Assembly (NCBI GenBank): GCA_018000835.1
Contig: JAGNJD010000016.1
Span: 1 to 45,327 of the forward strand
Source of the DNA: Candidatus Goldiibacteriota bacterium
GTDB lineage: Bacteria > Oederibacteriota > PGYV01 > DSYL01
DNA length: 45,327 bases
Direction of reading: 5' to 3'
A model generated the notes under the pieces. It worked only from the letters and a program-made list of their open reading frames with translations. It had not been told where the DNA came from and did no database searches. Of this stretch, positions 14,118-23,105 are shown piece after piece (position 1 is the first letter of the stretch; the number at the start of each line of letters is the position of its first letter). The translations under genes were made by a program, and so were the position numbers.

Positions 14118-15347
14118 ATGAAAATAGGTATTTTAACTAATGAATATCCTCCCAACGTATATGGCGGGGCAGGCGTGCACGTAGAATATCTGACCAGAGA
14201 ATTGTCAAAACTGGATAATGGTAAACATACGGTTCATGTGTTTTGTTTTGGCAATCAGAAAGAAAACGACGGAAATTTAATAGTAGAAGGCATAGATGCA
14301 GAATTCAAATATTCTGTAAAAGACGAAAAGCACAGAAAGTTTCTGGATACGATGTTAAAGGATATAGTAATATCAGGAAGGTTAAGCGACGTAGACATAG
14401 TTCACTGTCATACATGGTATAGTCATTTTGCAGGGCTTCTTATAAAACAACTGTTGCAGGTGCCGTTGTTTCTTACCACTCATTCTCTCGAACCACATAG
14501 ACCATGGAAAGCAGAACAACTTGGCACTGCGTATTATGGAAGTTCATGGATTGAAAAAACTGCTTATGCAAATGCAGATGGCGTAGTTGCCGTTTCTGAG
14601 GCAATGAAAAATGACGTGCACGATTTATACGGCGTTGATTTTGAAAAAATAAGAGTCATCCATAACGGGATAGATTTAAATCAATATAAACCGACTTTTA
14701 ACGACGCGGTTCTCAAGAAATATAAAATAGACAAAAACATTCCTTTTATTTTGTTCGTAGGAAGAATTACAAGACAAAAAGGAATCATTCATCTTGTCAA
14801 TGCAATAAAATATTTAAAAGAAGGCATCCAGATAGTTCTTTGTGCGGGAGCACCTGATACAAAGGAAATCGGAATTGAAATGGAACAAAAGGTAAAAGAA
14901 GCAGAAAGCAAAACAAAAAATAAAATTATATGGATACCTGAGATGCTGCCCAAAGAAGAAGTAATCGTGCTTTATTCCTGTGCCGAAATTTTTGTCTGTC
15001 CTTCCGTTTATGAGCCGTTTGGAATAATAAATCTGGAGGCAATGGCATGCGAAACGCCGGTAGTTGCAACAAACGTCGGCGGCATTCCGGAAGTAATCGT
15101 TCATAACGAAACCGGACTCCTCGTTCCTTTTAAAAGCAGTGGAACAACGGGACCGGAAGATGCAGAAAAGTTTTCAAAAGACATGGCAGATGCCATAAAC
15201 AGTTTGCTTAAAGATAAAAACAAAATAAAAGAGATGGGGATAAAATCAAGAAAAAGAGTAGAAGAACATTTCAGCTGGACGTCAATAGCCGCGAGGACAC
15301 TGGATTTTTACAACCACATTCTGGAAAAAAACGGAAAGAAAAAATAA
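14118..15347 (+). CDS. glgM: GT4 alpha-maltose-1-phosphate synthase / glycogen synthase (GlgM type)
   Basis: A retaining GT4 glycosyltransferase of 409 residues matching the actinobacterial 'glycogen synthase' family: MKIGILTNEYPPNVYGGAGVHVEYL at the N-terminus, VDIVHCHTWY and LTTHSLEPHRPWK. In the donor half are FVGRITRQKG and the E-x7-E segment PSVYEPFGIINLEAMACETPVVA. The mycobacterial member GlgM makes maltose 1-phosphate from ADP-glucose and glucose 1-phosphate. The GlgE gene follows after 3 bases, so I infer the same reaction here, though plain glycogen synthase activity is possible. AGGAGA lies 7 bases before the ATG. Confidence 0.88.
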   Translation: MKIGILTNEYPPNVYGGAGVHVEYLTRELSKLDNGKHTVHVFCFGNQKENDGNLIVEGIDAEFKYSVKDEKHRKFLDTMLKDIVISGRLSDVDIVHCHTWYSHFAGLLIKQLLQVPLFLTTHSLEPHRPWKAEQLGTAYYGSSWIEKTAYANADGVVAVSEAMKNDVHDLYGVDFEKIRVIHNGIDLNQYKPTFNDAVLKKYKIDKNIPFILFVGRITRQKGIIHLVNAIKYLKEGIQIVLCAGAPDTKEIGIEMEQKVKEAESKTKNKIIWIPEMLPKEEVIVLYSCAEIFVCPSVYEPFGIINLEAMACETPVVATNVGGIPEVIVHNETGLLVPFKSSGTTGPEDAEKFSKDMADAINSLLKDKNKIKEMGIKSRKRVEEHFSWTSIAARTLDFYNHILEKNGKKK

Positions 15348-15350
15348 TTT

Positions 15351-17288
15351 ATGGAAGGAAAAAAAAGAGTCGTAATTGAAAAGGTATTTCCGGAAATAGA
15401 CAACGGCAGATTTCCAATAAAAAGGGTGATTGGTGAGAAAATAAACATAAAATCGCACATTATTTCCGACGGGCATGATGAAAAGGCATGCTTTTTTTAT
15501 TATAAGCATGAAAATGACGTGAACTGGCAGAAAAAAGAAATGAAACTGCTTTATAATGACGAATGGCTGTCTGAGTTTGTCGTTGAAAAACAAGGTTGTT
15601 ATTTTTACACTGTAAAAGCATGGATAGACCACTTTAAAACGTGGCAGATGGATTTAAAAAAGAGAATTGAAAACAATCAGGACGTTACCATTGATTTGCT
15701 CATAGGTATTGAATTGATTGAAAAAACAATAAGTGCGGCAGAAGTAAACGATGCAAAAAAACTCAGTGAATACATGGATAAAATCAGGAAAAACGACAAA
15801 AATAGCGTTGAAACAGCACTTAGCAATGAACTTGCGGGAATTATGCAAAAATATCCGGAGCAGGATAAAATATCCGAATACGAGAAAAATTTAATGGTTT
15901 ATGTTGACAGGGAAAAAGCGGGTTTTTCAACGTGGTTTGAAATGTTCCCACGTTCCTGCTATGGAAATTCCAAAAAACATGGAACGTTTATGGATTGTGA
16001 AAAAATTTTGCCTGAAATTGCAAAAATGGGTTTTAACGTTCTTTATTTCCCGCCAATACATCCTATAGGAGTTACAAAAAGAAAAGGTAAAAATAATTCC
16101 CTGACAGCAGGACCGGATGACCCCGGAAGTCCATGGGCCATAGGCTCAAAAGAAGGCGGACACAAATCAATACACCCGGAACTCGGAAATTTTGAAGATT
16201 TTGATAGATTGATAAAAAAGGCAGAAGAACTTGATATAGAGATAGCAATTGACATAGCGTTCCAGTGCTCTCCTGACCATCCATACGTAAAAGAACATCC
16301 CGAGTGGTTTAAATGGCGTCCTGATAAAACGATACAGTATGCTGAAAATCCGCCAAAGAAATACGAAGACATAGTTCATTTTAATTTTGAATGTAATGAA
16401 TGGAAAGAATTATGGGAAGAATTAAAATCAATTTTTATTTTTTGGGCGGAAAAAGGCATAAAAATTTTCCGGGTTGATAATCCGCATACAAAACCATTTC
16501 CATTCTGGGAGTGGGTTATTCCGGAAGTAAAAAAGCAGTATCCTGACGTAATATTTTTATCAGAAGCGTTTACAAGACCAAAAATAATGTATCGGCTCTC
16601 CAAGGCAGGTTTTACCCAGTCATACACGTATTTTGCCTGGCGCAATTCAAGGTATGAAATGGAAGAATACATGAAAGAACTCACGCAAACCGAGGTCAGT
16701 GAATTTTTCAGGCCCAACTTCTGGCCGAACACTCCTGATATTTTACATGAATACCTGCAGAAAGGCGGGAGAGCTGCATTTGTAACGCGACTTGTACTCG
16801 CGGCAACTCTGTCGTCAAATTATGGTATATACGGCCCTGCATACATATTATGTATGAACGAACCTTTTCCCGGTAAAGAAGAGTATAATAATAATGAAAA
16901 GTATGAAATAAAGTACTGGAATCTGGATTTATACGGTAATTTAAAACCGGAAATAACCAGAATAAACCAGATAAGAAAAGACAACAAAGCGTTACAGTCA
17001 AACAGGAATTTTAGGATTTTGGGATGTGATAATCCGCAGATTATTGCTTATGCAAAGGCAACGGATGACCACACAAACGTAGTAATGACTGTGGTTAATT
17101 TTGACACATATCACAAACAATCAGCCTGGGTAGAAATACCTTTTGACTGGTTTGGTATTTCACAGGACGACGAATATGAAGTCGCTGACCTCTTTAATGA
17201 CGTTACGTATAAATGGAAAGGACACTGGAATTTTGTAATTCTTGACCCCCAGATAACCCAGGCACACGTATTAATTTTTAAAAAATAA
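15351..17288 (+). CDS. glgE: Alpha-1,4-glucan:maltose-1-phosphate maltosyltransferase GlgE
   Basis: A GH13 subfamily 3 enzyme that extends alpha-1,4-glucans with maltosyl units from maltose 1-phosphate. The 645-residue protein has the N-terminal beta domain (to about 110) and a helical insertion. The catalytic domain has STWFEMFPRS, FPPIHPIGVTKRKGKNN, DPGSPWAIGS.EGGH, QCSPDHPYVKEHPEWF, then IFRVDNPHTKP with nucleophile Asp376. LSEAFTRP has acid/base Glu405 and NTPDIL has Asp463. These motifs follow characterised GlgE very closely. Paired with glgM, it gives an alpha-glucan route independent of classical GlgA; the branching enzyme GlgB is not in the window. Confidence 0.96.
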   Translation: MEGKKRVVIEKVFPEIDNGRFPIKRVIGEKINIKSHIISDGHDEKACFFYYKHENDVNWQKKEMKLLYNDEWLSEFVVEKQGCYFYTVKAWIDHFKTWQMDLKKRIENNQDVTIDLLIGIELIEKTISAAEVNDAKKLSEYMDKIRKNDKNSVETALSNELAGIMQKYPEQDKISEYEKNLMVYVDREKAGFSTWFEMFPRSCYGNSKKHGTFMDCEKILPEIAKMGFNVLYFPPIHPIGVTKRKGKNNSLTAGPDDPGSPWAIGSKEGGHKSIHPELGNFEDFDRLIKKAEELDIEIAIDIAFQCSPDHPYVKEHPEWFKWRPDKTIQYAENPPKKYEDIVHFNFECNEWKELWEELKSIFIFWAEKGIKIFRVDNPHTKPFPFWEWVIPEVKKQYPDVIFLSEAFTRPKIMYRLSKAGFTQSYTYFAWRNSRYEMEEYMKELTQTEVSEFFRPNFWPNTPDILHEYLQKGGRAAFVTRLVLAATLSSNYGIYGPAYILCMNEPFPGKEEYNNNEKYEIKYWNLDLYGNLKPEITRINQIRKDNKALQSNRNFRILGCDNPQIIAYAKATDDHTNVVMTVVNFDTYHKQSAWVEIPFDWFGISQDDEYEVADLFNDVTYKWKGHWNFVILDPQITQAHVLIFKK

Positions 17289-17365
17289 AACAATCCGTAA
17301 ATCAAAACCTGCACGTCCGGAAAAAAGTGTAACTTTTCAACGCCTTAAAATTTGCCTAAAAATCA

Positions 17366-17394
17366 TTGCAAGGAAAGCATTAATTTGATATAAT
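17366..17394 (+). promoter_or_regulatory. Promoter of the mre block
   Basis: TTGCAA (17366-17371) and TATAAT (17389-17394), 17-base spacer, 47 bases before the first gene. The gaps between genes are mostly short down to rng and hldD, so it may drive a long transcript. Confidence 0.65.
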
Positions 17395-17441
17395 AACACA
17401 AAATTTAATAATATATATTATATTAAATTATGGAGGTTTGT

Positions 17442-17651
17442 ATGCTTGGAGTAACGATAGGTGTTATTTTGTTAATCCTTTTAATTGGATTAGTTGTTTT
17501 GCAGGGTGCAATAGAGTGGGGTGGATTTGACCCGGAAAAAATTATGAATAAAAATAAAAAGGAAGAAAAATCTACAAAAAAAGAAGACATCAAAAAAGAA
17601 AAAGTCATTTCAACAAAAACAAAAAAGATTAATAGAAAGGGGAAAAAGTAA
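17442..17651 (+). CDS. Small single-pass membrane protein upstream of mreB
   Basis: 69 residues: one membrane segment (about 3-25, [21 protein letters not shown]) followed by a 40-residue Lys/Glu-rich cytoplasmic tail. GGAGG at a 5-base spacing selects the ATG at 17442 over the in-frame ATG 12 bases earlier. The stop overlaps the mreB start (TAATG), so it is translationally coupled to MreB. No family is recognised. The position suggests a role with the MreB elongasome at the inner membrane, but that is inference only. Confidence 0.75.
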   Translation: MLGVTIGVILLILLIGLVVLQGAIEWGGFDPEKIMNKNKKEEKSTKKEDIKKEKVISTKTKKINRKGKK

Positions 17652-18697
17652 TGATTTTTGATTATGTCCTTGGCTTATTTTCAAATGATATGGCAATAGA
17701 CCTTGGAACTGCTACAACCCTTGTTTATCTGAAAAATAAAGGAATTGTTTTAAAAGAACCATCAATTGTTGCACTTTATAGAGGCAAGGAAGTTATAGCC
17801 GTTGGTGAAGCTGCAAAAGAAATGGTCGGCAAAACGCCTGGTGAAATAAAAGCAATCAGACCTATGAAAGATGGTGTTATAGCCGATTTTAACGTTACTG
17901 AAAAAATGTTAAGATATTTTATTGTTAAGGTTCATAACAGACATTCCCTTGTATCCCCGAGAATTGCAATTTCAGTACCAAAGGGCGTCACTCCCGTTGA
18001 AAAAAGAGCTGTCCGGGAATCTGCTCTACAGGCAGGAGCCAGGGAAGTATACCTTATTGATGAACCAATAGCAGCAGCAATCGGAGCAGAACTACCCATA
18101 GAAGTTCCTACGGGTCATATGGTGGTTGACATAGGAGGCGGAACCACGGAAGTTGCAGTGGTTTCAATGGGTGGGCTCGTTGTTTTTAATTCCATCAGGA
18201 CTGCCGGCGATAAATTTGATGAAGCTATTATGTCATATCTTAAAAAGGCATATAATGTTCATATCGGTGAACGCACGGCTGAAAAAGTAAAAATTAATAT
18301 TGGTTGCGCATTAAAACTTGAAGATACGGTTGAAATGGACGTAAAAGGCAGCGATATGACCACCGGTTTGCCGAGAACTATTAAAGTAACGTCAGATGAG
18401 ATGGCGGTTGCCCTTGAGGAACCAATAACAAAAATAATAGAGGGAATAAAACTTACGCTTGAACAAACCAAACCGGAACTTGCGGCGGACATTATTGACA
18501 AAGGAATAGTTTTAACCGGTGGTGGCTCTCAGTTGAAATCTTTTGACATAAAATTAAGTAATGAAACAGGCGTCCCTGTTCATCTGGCAGAAAATCCACA
18601 GGATTGCGTAGTTTTAGGAGCAGGAAAGATGCTGGAAGAGCAGATGGAAGTGCTAAGACGTCTTTCATTTGAGGGCGATGATTCCTATATTGCCTGA
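17651..18697 (+). CDS. mreB: Rod shape-determining actin MreB
   Basis: The bacterial actin that organises lateral wall synthesis under the inner membrane. The 348-residue protein shows [28 protein letters not shown] (phosphate 1), [50 protein letters not shown] (phosphate 2) and [12 protein letters not shown] (adenosine loop). The [19 protein letters not shown] segment is nearly universal in MreB. It opens the classic mreB-mreC-mreD-mrdA-rodA order. Confidence 0.98.
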   Translation: MIFDYVLGLFSNDMAIDLGTATTLVYLKNKGIVLKEPSIVALYRGKEVIAVGEAAKEMVGKTPGEIKAIRPMKDGVIADFNVTEKMLRYFIVKVHNRHSLVSPRIAISVPKGVTPVEKRAVRESALQAGAREVYLIDEPIAAAIGAELPIEVPTGHMVVDIGGGTTEVAVVSMGGLVVFNSIRTAGDKFDEAIMSYLKKAYNVHIGERTAEKVKINIGCALKLEDTVEMDVKGSDMTTGLPRTIKVTSDEMAVALEEPITKIIEGIKLTLEQTKPELAADIIDKGIVLTGGGSQLKSFDIKLSNETGVPVHLAENPQDCVVLGAGKMLEEQMEVLRRLSFEGDDSYIA

Positions 18698-18700
18698 TAA

Positions 18701-19507
18701 ATGAAAATTAAATTTAAGCAAAATTTTAAAAAATTTTATTTAATAATCATATTAATTTGTATAATTGTTTTTATTTTTTTTGTCAAAAGGAAAACCGTTT
18801 TTGATTTTTTGAGTTCTTTTATTTCGGATTTACAAAAAAATGTTTCAAAGAGTGTATTTTACGTAAGGGATTCGTTTACTGCATCCGAATATATAAAGGA
18901 TTCAAATAAGTTTATCAAAGAGATAAACCAAAAATATACGTATCTTGTCAATGAAAATCAGATACTAAAAGCAGAAAACGAAAGATTAAAGAGATTGTTA
19001 AAATTAACCGACAATAATAAAGTGAAAAAATTTACAAAATGTTATGCTAACGTCATTGGCGCGAATGAGAGCGGGTTTATATTTAATTATTTGATTGATA
19101 AGGGGCAGAAAGACGGACTGGAAATCGGAGACGGAGTCGTTTCCGACGAGGGCGTTGCCGGCGTAGTGCAGAAAGTATTCCCGGAAACTTCACTTGTGCT
19201 GCTTTTAACGGACGTAAAATGCAGGATTCCGGTCAGGGTAGAGCGTAACAAAAAAGCAGGTATCCTGATTGGCAAAGGATACAATTTATGTGAACTTGAA
19301 TATATATCAAAAGAAGAGGACATATCAGTTGGGGACGTGCTTGTAACTTCGGGTTTGAGTGCGTCGTTCCCGGAAGGTTTATTGGTTGGAAAAATTATTT
19401 CAGCAGACAAAAAGGCGGAAAAACTTACGATGGACATACTGGTAAAACCTTTTGTAAATGTTTCACGGATTCAGGAAGTATTTGTCGTAAGCAAACACCA
19501 GAAATAG
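18701..19507 (+). CDS. mreC: Rod shape-determining protein MreC
   Basis: A bitopic periplasmic scaffold linking MreB/MreD to PBP2. 268 residues: basic N-terminus, membrane segment at about 13-29, a coiled coil around 70-105 (NENQILKAENERLKRLLKL), then two beta barrels with VIGANESGFIFNYLIDKGQKDGL, GVVSDEGVAGVV and GDVLVTSGLSASFPEGLLVGKI. The last strand is LVKPFVNVSRIQEVFVV. It starts 3 bases after mreB. Confidence 0.95.
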   Translation: MKIKFKQNFKKFYLIIILICIIVFIFFVKRKTVFDFLSSFISDLQKNVSKSVFYVRDSFTASEYIKDSNKFIKEINQKYTYLVNENQILKAENERLKRLLKLTDNNKVKKFTKCYANVIGANESGFIFNYLIDKGQKDGLEIGDGVVSDEGVAGVVQKVFPETSLVLLLTDVKCRIPVRVERNKKAGILIGKGYNLCELEYISKEEDISVGDVLVTSGLSASFPEGLLVGKIISADKKAEKLTMDILVKPFVNVSRIQEVFVVSKHQK

Positions 19508-19517
19508 GCAGTTTGGC

Positions 19518-19679
19518 ATGCGAGATTATTTTTTTAGGAGAAATTGGAGTTTTAGTTCCGGCGATGATAACATAAATTTCCGCATTGATCAATTAAATGA
19601 TTTTTCAAAGCCTTGCATCATTCTCGCAGGTAATCATTTAAACATTGTAAAGACGTTTATCCGGTGGACTTCACTATAA
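19518..19679 (+). CDS. Uncertain 53-codon ORF between mreC and mreD
   Basis: An ATG at 19518 opens a 53-residue frame (MRDYFFRRNWSFSSGDDNIN...) ending 16 bases before mreD. It has no clear ribosome site, no membrane segment and no recognised family. The gap it fills (19508-19695, 188 bases) is unusual in a block where most genes touch or overlap. It may instead be a leader or RNA segment for mreD, or decayed sequence. Confidence 0.25.
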   Translation: MRDYFFRRNWSFSSGDDNINFRIDQLNDFSKPCIILAGNHLNIVKTFIRWTSL

Positions 19680-19695
19680 TAAAACGAGGTATTTT

Positions 19696-20202
19696 TTGAG
19701 AAAGTTTATTTTAAATTTTTTTATGTGGATAATTCTTTTTGTGGTGATTTTTATTTCAATTTTCAGTCATAGCACTTTTAAAATATTTCGCAACATAGAT
19801 GTTTTATTGATTACTTCGTCAATACTGATGTTTTCCGGCATGATATGGACGTGTCTTATTTTTACTTTTATTTATTCGCTTATTCTCGATTCCATTTTTA
19901 TGAATTTTTTGGGGATAAACGTAATGTGTTATTTGCTGGTATTGCTGGTGCTTTTTTATTTGTGTAAAAATATGAATACCGATAATCTGCTGACTGAAAT
20001 TTTTATACTGTTTGTTGCCTGTTTGTTTAAAAATTTAATTTATACGTTGCTTGTATTTTTCTTTTACTGGGACGGGAGATTTTATTTTTTACCTACGGGG
20101 ATTTTCCTGCAGATTGTTTTTACCATTTGTACGGGTGCAGCAGTTTTCTGGATAATAGATTTACTCCGTAGTGGAATTGTAAGATGGCAAAATACGAAGT
20201 AA
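19696..20202 (+). CDS. mreD: Rod shape-determining protein MreD
   Basis: An integral membrane component of the elongasome, 168 residues with five to six membrane segments and the MreD-like pattern LMFSGMIWTCLIFTFIYSLILDSIF. The start is TTG with GAGGT about 7 bases upstream; no ATG gives the full first membrane segment. Its 3' end overlaps the PBP2 gene by 19 bases. Confidence 0.85.
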   Translation: MRKFILNFFMWIILFVVIFISIFSHSTFKIFRNIDVLLITSSILMFSGMIWTCLIFTFIYSLILDSIFMNFLGINVMCYLLVLLVLFYLCKNMNTDNLLTEIFILFVACLFKNLIYTLLVFFFYWDGRFYFLPTGIFLQIVFTICTGAAVFWIIDLLRSGIVRWQNTK

Positions 20203-21977
20203 TAGAAAACATAAAAAATATTTACGGCAGATTTTTAAGAATAAAAATTCTGGCGTGGTTAACGACCGGTTTTGTCATAATAATTTTATTAAGATTATTT
20301 TACGTTCAGATAATAAAAGGGGATTATTACAGAAAACTTGCCGATTCAAATTGCGTAAATATCGTTAAAATAAGGGCACCGCGGGGTTATATTTACGATA
20401 AGAATTATAAACCTCTTGTAATAAACAAAGCAGCCTATCAGTTGAACATAACTCCGTATTATTTTAGAAAAAATCCAGACGTTAAGAAATCATTAATTGA
20501 AATTTCCGGAATTATTAAGATCCCAGTTGAAGTGATTGAAGAAAAATTAAATGAATGCAGGGAATACATGCTTGAGCCAATAGTAATAAAAAGAAATCTC
20601 AACGAACATGAGATTTCAATGATTGAAGAAAAAGCAATAGAGATCAGCGGAATTTACATATCTCAGGACCCCATAAGGTTTTATAATTATGACTCACTCG
20701 CTTCTCACGCCATTGGTTATACAGGGGAGATATCGCAGGACCAGTTAAAAGACAAAAAGGATTATTCCCCTGGCGACATAGTCGGACAGACGGGTGTTGA
20801 AAATTTTTATGATAAGGAATTAAGGGGAAAAGACGGAGTAATGTATATATTAACGGATGCTTTTGGCAGGCAGAAAGAAATAATAAATACAGTGAAGCCA
20901 AAGCAGGGAAACAACATTGTTTTAACCATTGATCATAGTTTGCAAAGATATGCAGAAGAATTAATGGATGAAAATAATTATAAAGGAACAATTGTTGCGT
21001 GCAATCCGAAAACCGGTGAAATCCTGTGTATGGTTTCAAAACCGGATTATAATCTGAATTATTTTAGCGGAGCGATTGATATAAAAGAATGGAAGAAATT
21101 GATAAGAAATAAAGACAATCCAATGAATAATAGGGTCGTTCAGGGACTTTATTCGCCGGGTTCCATTTTTAAAATTGCAGTTGGCACAGGCGGTCTTAAT
21201 GAAAAAATTATCGATACCACTACCTCTTTTTTATGTGAAGGCATATATTGGATAAAAACATGGCCATATAAATGCTGGAAGCGGTCAGGACATGGTTACG
21301 TTGATTTTTACAGAGCAGTAGCGGAATCCTGCGACATATATTTTTATAAATTGGGCTTGAAAATGAAGGTTGAATTATTATATAAATATGGAGTTATGTT
21401 TGGTCTTGGCGAGAAAACGGGTATTGATATACCAGGAGAAAAAGCAGGATTGGTTCCAACAAGAGAATGGAAAAGAAGAATAGACAGGACGCCATGGTTC
21501 CCGGGCAATACCGTTATGATGTCAATCGGACAGGGATACATCACGGCTACGCCTTTGCAAATAATGAACATAATGGCGGTTATGGCAAATAAGGGATATG
21601 CCATGCAACCTTTTGTGGTAAAAGCCATAACGGCTGAGAACAGGAGAATTGTAAAATTAACCGAACCCAGACGTTTATTTGACGTCAAAGTTTCAGGAGA
21701 AGTAATAAACATCATGAGAAATGCATTGCGGCTGGTAATTCAAAGTGACAGAGGAACCGGGACAAAAGCAAGGATAAAAGGAATTATTTCAGCGGGTAAA
21801 ACAGGAACGGTTGAAAATCCTCACGGCGAAACGCATGCAATGTTTGCCGGCTTTGCCCCTTTTGACAATCCGGAAATTGTTATTTTTGTTCTTGTAGAAC
21901 ATGGCGGCGGTGGTGGAGAAGTAGCCGCTCCTATTGCAGGTAAAATTTTTGAATATTATTTCAGGTCAAAGAGATAA
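20184..21977 (+). CDS. mrdA: Penicillin-binding protein 2, elongasome transpeptidase
   Basis: A class B PBP that crosslinks peptidoglycan during elongation. 597 residues: membrane anchor at about 23-42, dimerisation domain with IRAPRGYIYDKNYKPLV, and SHAIGYTGEI...YSPGDIVGQTGVENFYDKELRG. The transpeptidase domain has SxxK at Ser327-Lys330 (GSIFK) and KTG at 539-541. The SxN motif reads SCD (382-384), as in many PBP2 proteins. The GQGYITATPLQ block is also present. It follows mreD with overlap and precedes rodA by 2 bases, the usual partner order. Confidence 0.96.
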   Translation: MAKYEVIENIKNIYGRFLRIKILAWLTTGFVIIILLRLFYVQIIKGDYYRKLADSNCVNIVKIRAPRGYIYDKNYKPLVINKAAYQLNITPYYFRKNPDVKKSLIEISGIIKIPVEVIEEKLNECREYMLEPIVIKRNLNEHEISMIEEKAIEISGIYISQDPIRFYNYDSLASHAIGYTGEISQDQLKDKKDYSPGDIVGQTGVENFYDKELRGKDGVMYILTDAFGRQKEIINTVKPKQGNNIVLTIDHSLQRYAEELMDENNYKGTIVACNPKTGEILCMVSKPDYNLNYFSGAIDIKEWKKLIRNKDNPMNNRVVQGLYSPGSIFKIAVGTGGLNEKIIDTTTSFLCEGIYWIKTWPYKCWKRSGHGYVDFYRAVAESCDIYFYKLGLKMKVELLYKYGVMFGLGEKTGIDIPGEKAGLVPTREWKRRIDRTPWFPGNTVMMSIGQGYITATPLQIMNIMAVMANKGYAMQPFVVKAITAENRRIVKLTEPRRLFDVKVSGEVINIMRNALRLVIQSDRGTGTKARIKGIISAGKTGTVENPHGETHAMFAGFAPFDNPEIVIFVLVEHGGGGGEVAAPIAGKIFEYYFRSKR

Positions 21978-21979
21978 AA

Positions 21980-23098
21980 ATGAATTTTCAGAAAAGGATG
22001 ATAATTACATTAAAAGGTTTGTTTAAAAATTTTAACGTTGTTTTACTGGCAACGACGTTTTTACTTATAATTATTGGTGCTTTTTCAATTTTTTCTGCAA
22101 CCGGCGGAACGATAAACGAAATCTTTATTAAACAGATTATATGGTACGTTATAGGATTGATTTTAATGTTAATTTTTGCAAACATTAATTATAACAATTT
22201 AATCATCATTGCCAATCAACTTTATTTTTTATTTCTTTTTTTTCTTGTCGTAGTTCTTGTTTTTGGACACGTGGCTCTTGGTGCGCAACGCTGGTTAAAA
22301 TTAGGCATATTTCAGTTTCAGCCGAGTGAATTCATGAAATTAATTATTCCGCTTGTTATCATCAGATTCATACTTGTTAATAATCAGAAAAAATGGACTT
22401 TTAAATCGTTATTAAAAATTTTTTTTATTACCATAATTCCGGTATTATTAATTTTAAAACAGCCGGATCTGGGAACGGCAATCATAAGCATACCAATTGC
22501 TCTCGTTGTTTTATTTATCGGGAACATACCCATGAAGAAATTCGTTTCAATTATTATAATATTGGTTCTTATTCTCCCTGCTGGGTATATGATGTTAAAG
22601 GATTATCAGAAACAACGATTGCTCGTTTTTGTTAATCCGCAGATAGACCCGCTTGGTGCGGGCTATAACGTAATACAGTCAAAAATAGCAATTGGCTCTG
22701 GTAAACTAACAGGCAGAGGGTGGTTGCATGGGCCGCAGAGTCAGTTAAATTTTATTCCAATAAAATATACAGATTTTATTTTTTCGGTTATATGTGAAGA
22801 ATTTGGTTTCCTTGGCGGATTGTTTGTCGTTTTGATATATTACGTTCTTATAATGGAAATATTAAAAATAGTTAAATTATGTAAGTTTACGGGAGGTAAA
22901 ATGCTTGCCGCTGCAACAGCAACCATTATTTTCGTCCAGTTCGTCATAAATACGGGCATGACAATCGGGATTTTGCCGGTTACCGGCGTTACTCTGCCAC
23001 TTTTGAGTTATGGCGGATCATCTATAATTTTTATTATGATAATAATAGGAATTTCGCAGAATATTTACAGGGAATATATGAAAGGAGAAGAAATATAA
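21980..23098 (+). CDS. rodA: SEDS peptidoglycan glycosyltransferase RodA
   Basis: Polymerises lipid II with PBP2. 372 residues and about ten membrane segments. SEDS landmarks are FSIFSATGG, LGAQRWLKLGIFQFQPSEFMKL, LLILKQPDLGTAII, NPQIDPLGAGYNVIQSKIAIGSG and GRGWLHGPQSQLNFIPIKYTDFIFSVICEEFGF. This includes the catalytic Asp in the TDFIF region, followed by INTGMTIGILPVTGVTLPLLSYGGSS. The order and spacing with mrdA support joint function. Confidence 0.97.
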   Translation: MNFQKRMIITLKGLFKNFNVVLLATTFLLIIIGAFSIFSATGGTINEIFIKQIIWYVIGLILMLIFANINYNNLIIIANQLYFLFLFFLVVVLVFGHVALGAQRWLKLGIFQFQPSEFMKLIIPLVIIRFILVNNQKKWTFKSLLKIFFITIIPVLLILKQPDLGTAIISIPIALVVLFIGNIPMKKFVSIIIILVLILPAGYMMLKDYQKQRLLVFVNPQIDPLGAGYNVIQSKIAIGSGKLTGRGWLHGPQSQLNFIPIKYTDFIFSVICEEFGFLGGLFVVLIYYVLIMEILKIVKLCKFTGGKMLAAATATIIFVQFVINTGMTIGILPVTGVTLPLLSYGGSSIIFIMIIIGISQNIYREYMKGEEI

Positions 23099-23105
23099 TT
23101 TTCTA

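Noticed and set aside
17289..17365. A terminator after glgE
   Set aside because: No stem followed by a T-run could be found; only short unpaired A/T tracts are present.
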